Part shown: in pieces, positions 20,371 to 32,469 of the stretch
How the letters are laid out: the number at the start of each line of letters is the position of its first letter
Numbering within the stretch: position 1 is the stretch's first letter
Assembly (NCBI RefSeq): GCF_905171765.1
Contig: NC_053393.1
Coordinates: 188,569,921-188,633,920 of the forward strand
Direction: 5' to 3'
Length of the DNA stretch: 64,000 nt
Source: Bufo bufo
Taxonomy: Eukaryota; Chordata; Amphibia; Anura; Bufonidae
Notes under the pieces: model-generated
What the model was told of the DNA's origin: nothing
What the model saw: the letters and a program-made list of their open reading frames with translations, nothing else
The model's database searches: none
Translations under genes and position numbers: made by a program

Positions 20371-22313
20371 TGTAAAGGGGGAATATTAATCACCAATATT
20401 TATGCAAATATCGATAATTAATATTCATAAATGGGAGGAGCCACCTAGTGATAACTCCGCCCATTTATGCCTTTATATAATAATAACAATACCTTCGCTA
20501 TGCTCTACACTGATCACTTATGCTAACTGCATGCGCCTTACTAACTCGCTACCGCTAACAAGTACACGCTACACAAAAGGGTACAAATATAACAGTATTT
20601 ATTACACCAAGCAATACACTAAAAATACACTACGCACGCAGTACACTACAATACAGCACTAAATATACAATCCTAAACTACACTACCCATTCCCAATTCC
20701 ACCAATCAACTAACTATACAATTCACACATTCAAGTATATGAACCCACCCCACCTGACTATTCACTGTCCCTACGGGGTATGACGAAGGGTTAAAAGGAT
20801 TTGTTTGCAGAGCAGAAGCATGCTCTACAGGACCAGGGTAACCACTGGGGGATAATCAGGGTTAGGGTTCCAGGGGTCAGTAGGGGATCAGGGGATATAG
20901 GGTTAACCAGGGATCAGGGTAATAAAGGGTTAATCAGGGGAGGTGGTGTGGATAGGGGTGGATCAGGGGTTATTCAGGGTACAGGGGTCTATGGGGGGGT
21001 GAACCAGGGGAGAGTAGGCACACAGGGACCAGGGGAGACCAGGGGTGACCAGGGGTGACCAGGGGAGACCAGGGGTGACCAGGGGTGACCAGGGGAGACC
21101 AGGGGTAACCAGGGGAGACCAGGGGTAACCAGGGGAGACCAGGGGTAACAGGGTTAGGATAAAGGGGGTGATACTTAAGGTTTTGTTGCTCGTTCGTCCA
21201 GGGGGGAGGTCCGGTCGGGCGCTCTGCTCTGAGCGCAGGAAAGGCTGCAGGGGTCGGGTCCGGTGGAGCGCAGGATGCGCTGCCCTTTCAGGGGGTGGGG
21301 GCCCCGATCCTAACTGCGGCCATGAGCGCCGATTGCGCTCTCCTAAAAGAAGGGGGGGGTCAGGTCAGCTGCCACGTGGGAGGCCCTGACTCCCGGAGCG
21401 CAGGACGCGCTCCTCTTCCAGGTGGGGGCCAGATGAAGACTCTTCGAGTGCCGGGGCCGCCGGGTATTTATCCCCCGGCGGCCCGCACTCCCGCGCCACC
21501 AGGGGGCGCGCGCGCGCCCCCATCATCCACGTGGGCCGGCGCAGTGATATGACGTCACTGCGCCGGCCAGCACATCGGGGACGCGCTGCAGACAGGCGGG
21601 AGAAGCCTTTGATCTCCCGCCTGCTGCACCTCGCATTCCGGACAGTGCGATAGTAATCGCACTGTCGGAATGCACATAATAGAAGGAGGAGAGGCTTCTC
21701 CCCTTTTTCTATCATGTGTAATTATCTCCAGCAGCGCTGAGGATAATTACAACAAAGGGCTCAGATTCTGTTGAATCTGAGCTCTTTGTATCCATCAGGA
21801 TGACCGGACCCTTGTCCGGTCATTCTGATGCAATTAGCCAGATTGCATCGGTGCGAATGCTTGGGGCACATTCACACCGATGCACCTGGTTTCAGTTGTA
21901 GGAGGGGGGGGGATATATATAATATATATATATATAATATACATGTGTATTGATGCTTGGGGCACATCCATACACATGTATACATTAATCATATCTAAGG
22001 GGGATTATATAAGGGGATATATAAGGTGGCACAAATAAGGGGGCACAAGCCCCTACACTATAAGGGGGCACAAGCCCCTACACTATAAGGGGGCACAAGC
22101 CCCTACACTATAAGGGGGCACATATTTCCCACAGGGGCCACCATGAGCCCCTGCGGATCACCATGGGCAGACGTGCGCAGATGCTGGGCACATCTGCGCA
22201 CATCGTCCCATGATGCTATGTCTAATGTATGCACATATATATACCATACATGCCCGCACGTGTTTGCAGGCATGCATGGATATATATGCATACATCTCAA
22301 CCGTTCCTCAACA
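20371..22313 (-). repeat. LTR 2 of the array
   Basis: Same TG...CA ends as LTR1. It lacks one block in the 14850-14890 region (one ACTACGCACGCAGTACACTA unit fewer), has three 24-bp units and carries a longer TATA-type AT repeat (21914-21940). Confidence 0.85.
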
Positions 22314-22367
22314 ATCCCCCTGTTGTCGGAATATAATACGACAATATAATGGGGGAACGGGTTGAGA
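22298..22367. repeat. Hairpin across the LTR 2/polypurine junction
   Basis: The arms ATCTCAACCGTTCC...CCCCCTGTTGTCG and CGACAA...GGGGGAACGGGTTGAGAT are inverted copies, so the LTR edge and the polypurine tract lie in one stem-loop. The same is found at 26168-26245; it is missing at the LTR1 junction through a 64-bp deletion. Confidence 0.7.
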
Positions 22368-24168
22368 TATATTTGCCCCCCTTCAACCCCATTTTTGGTG
22401 GAAGTTCAGGAAGAACTGTAGTGCACACTGATCTTTAGGTACTTAGACATCCCCAATTCGGCTTCCTCCGACCTGCCCTTCACCGTAACCTCCTCCTCCG
22501 TCCACAGGATACACCACACACCCACAGTCTCTCGGTTATTCTGCCGATCTTCAGGTATCTTCGCCCCCCCCAATTCTGGAGTGGGTTCACCCTTACAGTC
22601 TTTAACTGGCCTTTCTATAACAGTCTCTTGGTGTCGGCCACCCCCACTTTGGAGTGACCACACCCCCACAGTCTCTCGGTAATTCTGCCGATCTTCAGGT
22701 ATCTTCGCCCCCCCCAATTCTGGAGCGGGTTCACCCTTACAGTCTTTGTCCCAACTTTCTTCTATCCAACGTCTGTTTCCATCTTGATGGGTGCGGTTCT
22801 CCCGTGGACAGATTAATAGGTCTTTACAAGGCAGGTCAGACTCTCAAGCGGCGATGTCACAGTACCTAAATTCTACTGCGGAGAACACCTCCGCCACACT
22901 ACACCTCCAGCCCTTCCCTTAAGAACCTCACCGTTCCAGGGTTCAAGGTGGCAAATGAATGATGTCTGTCCCTATCGTGACCTAACCTTATCCCCATTCA
23001 CACAAAATACAGGTCCCTCCCAACACCACCAAATTCCATTAAATGTGTGTACCCATAGAGACTAATGCAACCTGGCATATCTCTACACCTCCAAAGACAC
23101 AGGTAGGTCGCAGACCCCTGTGTCAATGGGAAACTACTATAGGATGCAAATGTGTACAGCCAAATAATAACTCACCGCAATGCGTTGGGCGAGTTTCCCT
23201 GGGTATAGGCTGTCACACATTTGTACCTAGAGTGTCTATGGGTACACAATCAACCAACAAACAAAATCAATAAATGTACAATACAATGTGCTATGGGGTT
23301 TCAGGGTAGTACAAGTTATACGTCCCGAACCCTCATAGGAAACAAAGTGTGTCCATACAATATTTGGCTACAGGAACAATGTTTGAGTTATGTCCTGAGC
23401 CTCCTCCTCCGGATAGTTCTGTAAAGTTCTGTCTGGTTCTGGTGTATTTGGTCAGTAAGTCCCTTGACCCTCCGATATGACCAGAACCAGAAGAAGTTTC
23501 ACTGGGTGAAACAATTGAATAAGTTCTTCCACCCGAACATCTCCCAAGTCTTCCTCCAGAGCCTTAATAATGCTCCCGCTGGATTGTGGCACAGTCTTCA
23601 TTGCTATAACACCTCTAGGTAGAGGTCGCTTCGTTGCCAAAATCCAGTGTGCTGTGTTTGGCTAAGTGTTGCAGTGTGGGGAAGTCCATACTCACCGTTT
23701 GATGAGCGTCCATTTTCTCCTTGGGGCCGTACCTCTTCGTCCTTGCAGCTGCTTGGAAGAAGTCCATTTTCCCGGATCGCTTCTTCCCCAGCCGGACTTG
23801 TACGCCGCTCCCACGAAGATGGATCTCCTTCAGTGACGTGTGCTCTTCTCCCTTGCAATCACTTGAGCGATGCTTGTTGGTGCTGTACTTTTCCGTGTCT
23901 TCTTCTCTTACCCCAGCGACGGTGACCGTGTAAAGCAAATACAAAAATATTAGTACACAGAACAATTATAGATTCTCTGCAAAAGATTTTGTTTTATTTC
24001 TGGTACTCTAAGGGAAGTATCGCTTCTCCTGTACGAATTATCGGGTCCTAGACGCTCAGGCACTCCGCTGACCGCGTCTCTCCTGCCCGCTAATTCACAG
24101 TACTAGCGACCTTCAGCCTTAAGACCAAAAATAAGCGCAAAATCCACGCAGTGGGCCTGGCTCGCCAA
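22314..24168 (-). mobile_element. Internal region 2 of the array, deleted
   Basis: 1855 bp. It lacks the segment corresponding to 17856-19853 of unit 1, joined at a GTG shared by both edges. The gag-like gene is reduced to its first ~104 codons plus a short tail. An open frame at 23615-23965 (116 aa) results from the fusion. Confidence 0.85.
23615..23965 (-). pseudogene. Truncated gag-like ORF in unit 2
   Basis: The first ~107 residues equal those of the 458-aa gag-like frame, ending HLAKHST; the deletion then adds LDFGNEATST and a stop. Both zinc knuckles and the coiled coil are lost. Confidence 0.75.
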
Positions 24169-26191
24169 TGTAAAGGGGGAATATTAATCACCAATATTTA
24201 TGCAAATATCGATAATTAATATTCATAAATGGGAGGAGCCACCTAGTGATAACTCCGCCCATTTATGCCTTTATATAATAATAACAATACCTTCGCTATG
24301 CTCTACACTGATCACTTATGCTAACTGCATGCGCCTTACTAACTCGCTACCGCTAACAAGTACACGCTACACAAAAGGGTACAAATATAACAGTATTTAT
24401 TACACCAAGCAATACACTAACAATACACTACGCACGCAGTACACTACAATACACTACGCACGCAGTGCACTACAATACAGCAATAAATATACAATCCTAA
24501 ACTACACTACCCATTCCCAATTCCACCCATCAACTAACTATACAATTCACACATTCAAGTATATGAACCCACCCCACCTGACTATTCACTGTCCCTACGG
24601 GGTATGACGAAGGGTTAAAAGGATTTGTTTGCAGAGCAGAAGCATGCTCTACAGGACCAGGGTAACCACTAGGGGTTAATCAGGGTTAGGGTTCCAGGGG
24701 TCAGTAGGGGATCAGGGGATATAGGGTTAACCAGGGATCAGGGTAATAAAGGGTTAATCAGGGGAGGTGGTGTGGATAGGGGTGGATCAGGGGTTATTCA
24801 GGGTACAGGGGTCTATGGGGGGGTGAACCAGGGGAGAGTAGGCACACAGGGACCAGGGGAGACCAGGGGTGACCAGGGGTGACCAGGGGAGACCAGGGGA
24901 GACCAGGGGTGACCAGGGGAGACCAGGGGTGACCAGGGGAGACCAGGGGAGACCAGGGGTAACCAGGGGAGACCAGGGGTAACAGGGTTAGGATAAAGGG
25001 GGTGATACTTAAGGTTTTGTTGCTCGTTCGTCCAGGGGGGAGGTCCGGTCGGGCGCTCTGCTCTGAGCGCAGGAAAGGCTGCAGGGGTCGGGTCCGGTGG
25101 AGCGCAGGATGCGCTGCCCTTTCAGGGGGTGGGGGCCCCGATCCTAACTGCGGCCATGAGCGCCGATTGCGCTCTCCTAGATGAAGGGGGGGGGTCAGGT
25201 CAGCTGCCACGTGGGAGGCCCTGACTCCCGGAGCGCAGGACGCGCTCCTCTTCCAGGTAGGGGCCAGATGAAGACTCTTCGAGTGCCGGGGCTGCCGGGT
25301 ATTTATCCCCCGGCGGCCCGCACTCCCGCGCCACCAGGGGGCGCGCGCGCGCCCCCATCATCCACGTGGGCCGGCGCAGTGATATGACGTCACTGCGCCG
25401 GCCAGCACATCGGGGACGCGCTGCAGACAGGCGGGAGAAGCCTTTGATCTCCCGCCTGCTGCACCTCGCATTCCGGACAGTGCGATAGTAATCGCACTGT
25501 CGGAATGCACATAATAGAAGGAGGAGAGGCTTCTCCCCTTCTTCTATCATGTGTAATTATCTCCAGCAGCGCTGAGGATAATTACAACAAAGGACTCAGA
25601 TTCTGTTGAATCTGAGCTCTTTGTATCCATCAGGATGACCGGACCCTTGTCCGGTCATTCTGATGCAATTAGCCAGATTGCATCGGTGCGAATGCTTGGG
25701 GCACATTCACACCGATGCACCTGGTTTCAGTTGTAGGAGGGGGGGGATATATATAATATATATAATATACATGTGTATTGATGCTTGGGGCACATCCATA
25801 CACATGTATACATTAATCATATCTAAGGGGGATTATATAAGGGGATATATAAGGTGGCACAAATAAGGGGGCACAAGCCCCTACACTATAAGGGGGCACA
25901 AGCCCCTACACTATAAGGGGGCACAAGCCCCTACACTATAAGGGGGCACAAGCCCCTACACTATAAGGGGGCACAAGCCCCTACACTATAAGGGGGCACA
26001 TATTTCCCACAGGGGCCACCATGAGCCCCTGCGGATCACCATGGGCAGACGTGCGCAGATGCTGGGCACATCTGCGCACATCGTCCCATGATGCTATGTC
26101 TAATGTATGCACATATATATACCATACATGCCCGCACGTGTTTGCAGGCATGCATGGATATATATGCATACATCTCAACCGTTCCTCAACA
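24169..26191 (-). repeat. LTR 3 of the array
   Basis: Same ends and content as LTR1, with five 24-bp units (25862-25997), the highest number of the four. Confidence 0.85.
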
Positions 26192-28046
26192 ATCCCCCTG
26201 TTGTCGGAATATAATACGACAATATAATGGGGGAACGGGTTGAGATATATTTGCCCCCCTTCAACCCCATTTTTGGTGGAAGTTCAGGAAGAACTGTAGT
26301 GCACACTGATCTTTAGGTACTTAGACATCCCCAATCCGGCTTCCTCCGACCTGCCCTTCACCGTAACCTCCTCCTCCGTCCACAGGATACACCACACACC
26401 CACAGTCTCTCGGTTATTCTGCCGATCTTCAGGTATCTTCGCCCCCCCCAATTCTGGAGTGGGTTCACCCTTACAGTCTTTAACTGGCCTTTCTATAACA
26501 GTCTCCTTGTGTCGGCCACCCCCACTTTGGAGTGACCACACCCCCACAGTCTCTCGGTAATTCTGCCGATCTTCAGGTATCTTCGCCCCCCCCAATTCTG
26601 GAGCGGGTTCACCCTTACAGTCTTTGTCCCAACTTTCTTCTATCCAACGTCTGTTTCCATCTTGATGGGTGCGGTTCTCCCGTGGACAGATTAATAGGTC
26701 TTTACAAGGCAGGTCAGACTCTCAAGCGGCGATGTCACAGTACCTAAATTCTACTGCGGAGAACACCTCCGCCACACTACACCTCCAGCCCTTCCCTTAA
26801 GAACCTCACCGTTCCAGGGTTCAAGGTGGCAAATGAATGATGTCTGTCCCTATCGTGACCTAACCTTATCCCCATTCACACAAAATACAGGTCCCTCCCA
26901 ACACCACCAAATTCCATTAAATGTGTGTACCCATAGAGACTAATGCAACCTGGCATATCTCTACACCTCCAAAGACACAGGTAGGTCGCAGACCCCTGTG
27001 TCAATGGGAAACTACTATAGGATGCAAATGTGTACAGCCAAATAATAACTCACCGCAATGCGTTGGGCGAGTTTCCCTGGGTATAGGCTGTCACACATTT
27101 GTACCTAGAGTGTCTATGGGTACACAATCAACCAACAAACAAAATCAATAAATGTACAATACAATGTGCTTTGGGGTTTAAGGGTAGTACAAGTTATACG
27201 TCCCGAACCCTCATAGGAAACAAAGTGTGTCCATACAATATTTGGCTACAGGAACAATGTTTGAGTTATGTCCTGAGCCTCCTCCTCCGGATAGTTCTGT
27301 AAAGTTCTGTCTGGTTCTGGTGTATTTGGTCAGTAAGTCCCTTGACCCTCCGATATGACCAGAACCAGAAGAAGTTTCACTGGGTGAAACAATTGAATAA
27401 GTTCTTCCACCCGAACATCTCCCAAGTCTTCCTCCAGAGCCTTAATAATGCTCCCGCTGGATTGTGGCACAGTCTTCATTGCTATAACACCTCTAGGTAG
27501 AGGTCGCTTCGTTGCCAAAATCCAGTGTGCTGTGTTTGGCTAAGTGTTGCAGTGTGGGGAAGTCCATACTCACCGTTTGATGAGCGTCCATTTTCTCCTT
27601 GGGGCCGTACCTCTTCGTCCTTGCAGCTGCTTGGAAGAAGTCCATTTTCCCGGATCGCTTCTTCCCCAGCCGGACTTGTACGCCGCTCCCACGAAGATGG
27701 ATCTCCTTCAGTGACGTGTGCTCTTCTCCCTTGCAATCACTTGAGCGATGCTTGTTGGTGCTGTACTTTTCCGTGTCTTCTTCTCTTACCCCAGCGACGG
27801 TGACCGTGTAAAGCAAATACAAAAATATTAGTACACAGAACAATTATAGATTCTCTGCAAAAGATTTTGTTTTATTTCTGGTACTCTAAGGGAAGTATCG
27901 CTTCTCCTGTACGAATTATCGGGTCCTAGACGCTCAGGCACTCCGCTGACCGCGTCTCTCCTGCCCGCTAATTCACAGTACTAGCGACCTTCAGCCTTAA
28001 GACCAAAAATAAGCGCAAAATCCACGCAGTGGGCCTGGCTCGCCAA
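26192..28046 (-). mobile_element. Internal region 3 of the array, same deletion as region 2
   Basis: 1855 bp, identical in length to internal region 2 and with the same deletion joint, so regions 2 and 3 derive from one deleted ancestor by duplication. Confidence 0.85.
27493..27843 (-). pseudogene. Truncated gag-like ORF in unit 3
   Basis: Same 116-aa fusion frame as at 23615-23965. Confidence 0.75.
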
Positions 28047-30035
28047 TGTAAAGGGGGAATATTAATCACCAATATTTATGCAAATATCGATAATTAATAT
28101 TCATAAATGGGAGGAGCCACCTAGTGATAACTCCGCCCATTTATGCCTTTATATAATAATAACAATACCTTCGCTATGCTCTACACTGATCACTTATGCT
28201 AACTGCATGCGCCTTACTAACTCGCTACCGCTAACAAGTACACGCTACACAAAAGGGTACAAATATAACAGTATTTATTACACCAAGCAATACACTAACA
28301 ATACACTACGCACGCAGTACACTACAATACACTACGCACGCAGTGCACTACAATACAGCAATAAATATACAATCCTAAACTACACTACCCATTCCCAATT
28401 CCACCCATCAACTAACTATACAATTCACACATTCAAGTATATGAACCCACCCCACCTGACTATTCACTGTCCCTACGGGGTATGACGAAGGGTTAAAAGG
28501 ATTTGTTTGCAGAGCAGAAGCATGCTCTACAGGACCAGGGTAACCACTAGGGGTTAATCAGGGTTAGGGTTCCAGGGGTCAGTAGGGGATCAGGGGATAT
28601 AGGGTTAACCAGGGATCAGGGTAATAAAGGGTTAATCAGGGGAGGTGGTGTGGATAGGGGTGGATCAGGGGTTATTCAGGGTACAGGGGTCTATGGGGGG
28701 GTGACCCAGGGGAGAGTAGGCACACAGGGACCAGGGGTGACCAGGGGTGACCAGGGGAGACCAGGGGAGACCAGGGGTGACCAGGGGAGACCAGGGGAGA
28801 CCAGGGGTAACCAGGGGAGACCAGGGGTAACCAGGGGAGACCAGGGGTAACAGGGGTAACAGGGTTAGGATAAAGGGGGTGATACTTAAGGTTTTGTTGC
28901 TCGTTCGTCCAGGGGGGAGGTCCGGTCGGGCGCTCTGCTCTGAGCGCAGGAAAGGCTGCAGGGGTCGGGTCCGGTGGAGCGCAGGATGCGCTGCCCTTTC
29001 AGGGGGTGGGGGCCCCGATCCTAACTGCGGCCATGAGCGCCGATTGCGCTCTCCTAGATGAAGGGGGGGGTCAGGTCAGCTGCCACGTGGGAGGCCCTGA
29101 CTCCCGGAGCGCAGGACGCGCTCCTCTTCCAGGTGGGGGCCAGATGAAGACTCTTCGAGTGCCGGGGCCGCTGGGTATTTATCCCCCGGCGGCCCGCACT
29201 CCCGCGCCACCAGGGGGCGCGCGCGCGCCCCCATCATCCACGTGGGCCGGCGCAGTGATATGACGTCACTGCGCCGGCCAGCACATCGGGGACGCGCTGC
29301 AGACAGGCGGGAGAAGCCTTTGATCTCCCGCCTGCTGCACCTCGCATTCCGGACAGTGCGATAGTAATCGCACTGTCGGAATGCACATAATAGAAGGAGG
29401 AGAGGCTTCTCCCCTTCTTCTATCATGTGTAATTATCTCCAGCAGCGCTGAGGATAATTACAACAAAGGGCTCAGATTCTGTTGAATCTGAGCTCTTTGT
29501 ATCCATCAGGATGACCGGACCCTTGTCCGGTCATTCTGATGCAATTAGCCAGATTGCATCGGTGCGAATGCTTGGGGCACATTCACACCGATGCACCTGG
29601 TTTCAGTTGTAGGAGGGGGGGGGGATATATATAATATACATGTGTATTGATGCTTGGGGCACATCCATACACATGTATACATTAATCATATCTAAGGGGG
29701 ATTATATAAGGGGATATATAAGGTGGCACAAATAAGGGGGCACAAGCCCCTACACTATAAGGGGGCACAAGCCCCTACACTATAAGGGGGCACAAGCCCC
29801 TACACTATAAGGGGGCACAAGCCCCTACACTATAAGGGGGCACATATTTCCCACAGGGGCCACCATGAGCCCCTGCGGATCACCATGGGCAGACGTGCGC
29901 AGATGCTGGGCACATCTGCGCACATCGTCCCATGATGCTATGTCTAATGTATGCACATATATATACCATACATGCCCGCACGTGTTTGCAGGCATGCATG
30001 GATATATATGCATACATCTCAACCGTTCCTCAACA
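28047..30035 (-). repeat. LTR 4 of the array
   Basis: 1989 bp, ends CTCAACA directly against the right GACCT duplication. It has four 24-bp units and a G-rich array of its own composition. Confidence 0.85.
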
Positions 30036-30040
30036 GACCT
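30036..30040. repeat. Right target-site duplication of the LTR array (GACCT)
   Basis: Matches 14597-14601. Confidence 0.85.
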
Positions 30041-30196
30041 TATAAAATTTGAAGTTTTGTGCACTTAAGAAAAATTAGAATCGCAGAAGGTCTCACTGGT
30101 GATTTTTTTATAACACTCTTTATGCATATAAAGTGATTGTTCAGACATGCAGGTAAAATGTAATCAAATACACTACTTTAATGTAAGATTACTTAC

Positions 30197-30253
30197 AGTC
30201 ACCAGGAGTTCTTCCTCTTCGTCGCTGAACTTTCTTCCAACCATCGCATCCAT
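30197..30253 (-). CDS. Exon 1 of the Myb/SANT-like gene
   Basis: ATG at 30253 opens MDAMVGRKFSDEEEELLVT and is followed at once by a consensus donor GTAAGT (30196-30191). The KFSDEEEELL pattern is the first helix of a Myb/SANT-like domain, and the phase (0) joins directly to exon 2, whose first codon is CGG. Exon 1 and exon 2 are separated by 16.5 kb, most of it the LTR array. Confidence 0.65.
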
Positions 30254-30479
30254 GTAATTTCTAGTCGGTGCAAACCAGTTGCTGTAGGCCACGCCTTTCT
30301 AGCGCATGTGCTCTTGTGATTAATACTTTGCCGAAATTTCGCAGATAAAAAAATAATGCATGTAGATCGCAGATTCGCTTAATACTTCTGGTATGTCAGT
30401 GTCCATGTTGTGGGACTATGTGTGCACATCTAGTAAGTTTTTTGTGGCTGCAAATATGACCTGGAGGTTTTTCAGGTTT
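30254..30479. other. Upstream region of the Myb-like gene
   Basis: No clear TATA box or repeat was recognised; the stretch would hold the 5' UTR and promoter if the gene model is right. Confidence 0.3.
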
Positions 30480-30577
30480 GCCTGCAATTAAAATGAATTG
30501 GACCCGCCGCGAACCTGCGGTTCGCGAACATTTGATCGCGTTCGCGAACCGTCCCAGGAGATGTTCGTCCATCACTA
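30480..30577. mobile_element. hAT-type terminus
   Basis: CGCGAACCTGCGGTTCGCG inverted motifs and a terminal ATGTTCGTCCATCACTA are the end signature of amphibian hAT elements. No partner end with the same 8-bp duplication (GTATTTAC) was found. Confidence 0.5.
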
Positions 30578-30579
30578 GT

Positions 30580-32129
30580 ATTTACTATATTAGAATAAAC
30601 CTTTTGAGGACAATTAAAATTTTGATTCATTTTTAGTATGCAGTTTTTTTGTCTCAGTTGTAGCTTCTATATAAGAGAAATAGCCCTTTATGGTCACATC
30701 AGTCACAGAGTCACAGGTAGAGCTGATTTGGGTCTGTTGAAACCTCTTAAACCCTATAGAGCCACAGCCAATTGCCTGTATTCCATACGCGATGTTCATT
30801 TACTATTGTGTATGCTGAAAATTAGAAGGCAAAAACTGTCAGAAATCACTTCCGTATGCAGTAATGAGGAATTTGGCCCTCACTTATGCGTCCAAATACT
30901 TCATTAAATGGAGAGGCAATGCACATGTGTGACTGCCTGTCTAGTCAGGCCCCCATTAGCTGCAGTCATGCAGATGCCCCATAACAAGAAAAATTATCAT
31001 ATCTGACTACTGCTCATTAACTACTTTTACAATTACATTTTCACAGTAACTCATTTCCTATGACCCCTGGTGAAGGATAATTTACCTAATGACAGGTATG
31101 ATCTGATCATTTTGTTAAATTCAAATTTTTCATATAATAAAATATTAATATTAAACTTTGTGAAGAAAAAAAACACTTAAACAAAAACAAATGTTAGTGA
31201 GCATGGAATCACACTGAAGATCGTTGACTCCTTCATCGATTGCAGCATCATTATTATATTCCCTGAGACACAAACAGTAGAAATACAATAAAATAAAAAT
31301 AACATAAAACACATTCTTCCATCGGCCCTGATAAGAGTTCATTTCTTTCCTTGCAGGTGGTTTGTTTGTTCATACATCCATGGAAGGTACGCTTTTCTTT
31401 TATGTGTTTTGCTTTGTGAAATAATTACATTTCTTGAATTAAAAATGTGTCACAGCAGTCAAAGTGCCTGATGCAATACCACCCATAGAACATAGTATTT
31501 ATCACTTTTCCATGAGAAACTTTTTTTTCAAAAGAAAAAAAAATTGTATCTGAAACTATTGAAATATGAAATTCTTAATGAGAACAGATTTGCCTAGATC
31601 TGCACCAGCTTGCATCATCCCATTCACTTCACAAAGATGATGTGTTCTCCAAATGGTTAGGAGCACAAATACACTTACTATGAAGACTCAAGAAATGCAA
31701 AGTAGCTGCCAAGACTTAAAGTGAAACTGATAAACTTCCAGGTGGAGGTGGGAGATGTAGTGTCAGACAAGGTGGTCTGGTTGTCTCCTGTAGAGTGGAC
31801 CTGGGTGTCATTCAGTTGCTAAGGCAACTGGATCATCATATGTGAAGTTGCATCTCTCATTGTTTCTAATAATCATTGTTTCTCATTGTTTCTATATAAT
31901 ATAAGTTCTCAATTAAAAAGGCACCCCTTTAGGGATTTATATTCAGGGCCCCCATCTATTATCCATAGTATAGAGATGCTACAAAAAGTGTCTCTCTTTC
32001 TGGAGGACCCGGCATGTCTGTGCATTAGATGGATGGGCCTTGGAATTCAACAGTTGTGTAATGCATAAAGGAAATGAGTCACCAAAAGTTTTATCTGCCA
32101 GTTAAAACCAGATAGTAACACATTTTCTT
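30580..32129. other. Sparse intergenic sequence
   Basis: AT-rich, no conserved motif, no long open frame and no repeat recognised. Short frames (60-90 codons) look random. Confidence 0.5.
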
Positions 32130-32461
32130 TTTCTAGTAACATAGTAACATAGTAAAATAGTTTATAAGGCCAAAAAAAGACATCTGTCCATCCAGTTCAG
32201 CCTGTTATCCTGCAAGTTAATCCAGAGGAAGGCAAAAAACAAACAAACTGTGAGGTAGAAACCAATTTTGCTCACTTACGGGGGAAAAATTTCTTCCTGA
32301 CTCCAATCAGATAATCAGAATAACTCCCTGGATCAACGACCCCTCTCTAGTAGCTATAGCCTGTAATATTATTACACTCCAGAAATACATCCCGGCCCCT
32401 CTTGAACTCTTTTAGTGAGTTCACCATCACCACCTCCTCAGGCAGAGAGTTCCAATTGCAG
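32130..32461 (-). mobile_element. 3' end of a CR1/L2-like LINE
   Basis: On the minus strand the translation gives WNSLPEEVVMVNSLKEFKRG, the typical end of CR1/L2-type ORF2, then a 3' UTR finishing in TGTTACTATGTTACT-type short repeats (32136-32157 on plus). Only the last few hundred bases are present, as in most 5'-truncated LINE copies. Confidence 0.65.
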
Positions 32462-32469
32462 ATTTAATG

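Larger units (their letters stand above)
14602..30035 (-). mobile_element. Tandem LTR-retrotransposon array: 4 LTRs and 3 internal regions
   Basis: LTRs at 14602-16581, 20371-22313, 24169-26191 and 28047-30035 alternate with internal regions 16582-20370, 22314-24168 and 26192-28046. Each LTR reads TGTTGAGG...CTTTACA on the minus strand (TG...CA). The minus-strand element has a primer-binding candidate starting TTGGCGAGCCAGG after the LTR and a polypurine tract AACAGGGGGA before the next one. The 5-bp GACCT duplication flanks the whole. The internal region is only 3.8 kb at most and shows a gag-like gene but no recognisable protease, RT or integrase, so the element looks non-autonomous (long LTRs, gag only). 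Ty3/gypsy or retrovirus-like affinity is suggested by TSD length and zinc knuckles, not proven. Confidence 0.85.
5267..30253 (-). other. Myb/SANT-like gene spread over 25 kb by nested transposons (gene model)
   Basis: Four minus-strand segments join with compatible phases: exon 1 30197-30253, exon 2 13538-13730, exon 3 about 12157-12296, exon 4 5267-5416 (or to 5430). Intron starts and ends agree: exon 1 is followed by GTAAGT, exon 2 is preceded by CTTGCAG and followed by GTAGATG, and exon 3 is preceded by ATCACAG. The joined protein is about 179 aa: an N-terminal Myb/SANT-like trihelix, an acidic Glu run with a proline-rich tail, and a Leu/Met/Gln helical C-terminus. Proteins of this architecture accompany PIF/Harbinger transposons and have domesticated relatives. 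No HARBI1-type nuclease was found, so whether this is transposon cargo or a host gene is open. The exon 3-4 junction is the weakest point. Confidence 0.6.

Noticed and set aside
5749..30577. A single giant hAT element bounded by the GTTCG-rich ends at 5749 and 30577
   Set aside because: The candidate 8-bp duplications do not match and exon 4 of the Myb-like gene lies outside the left end.
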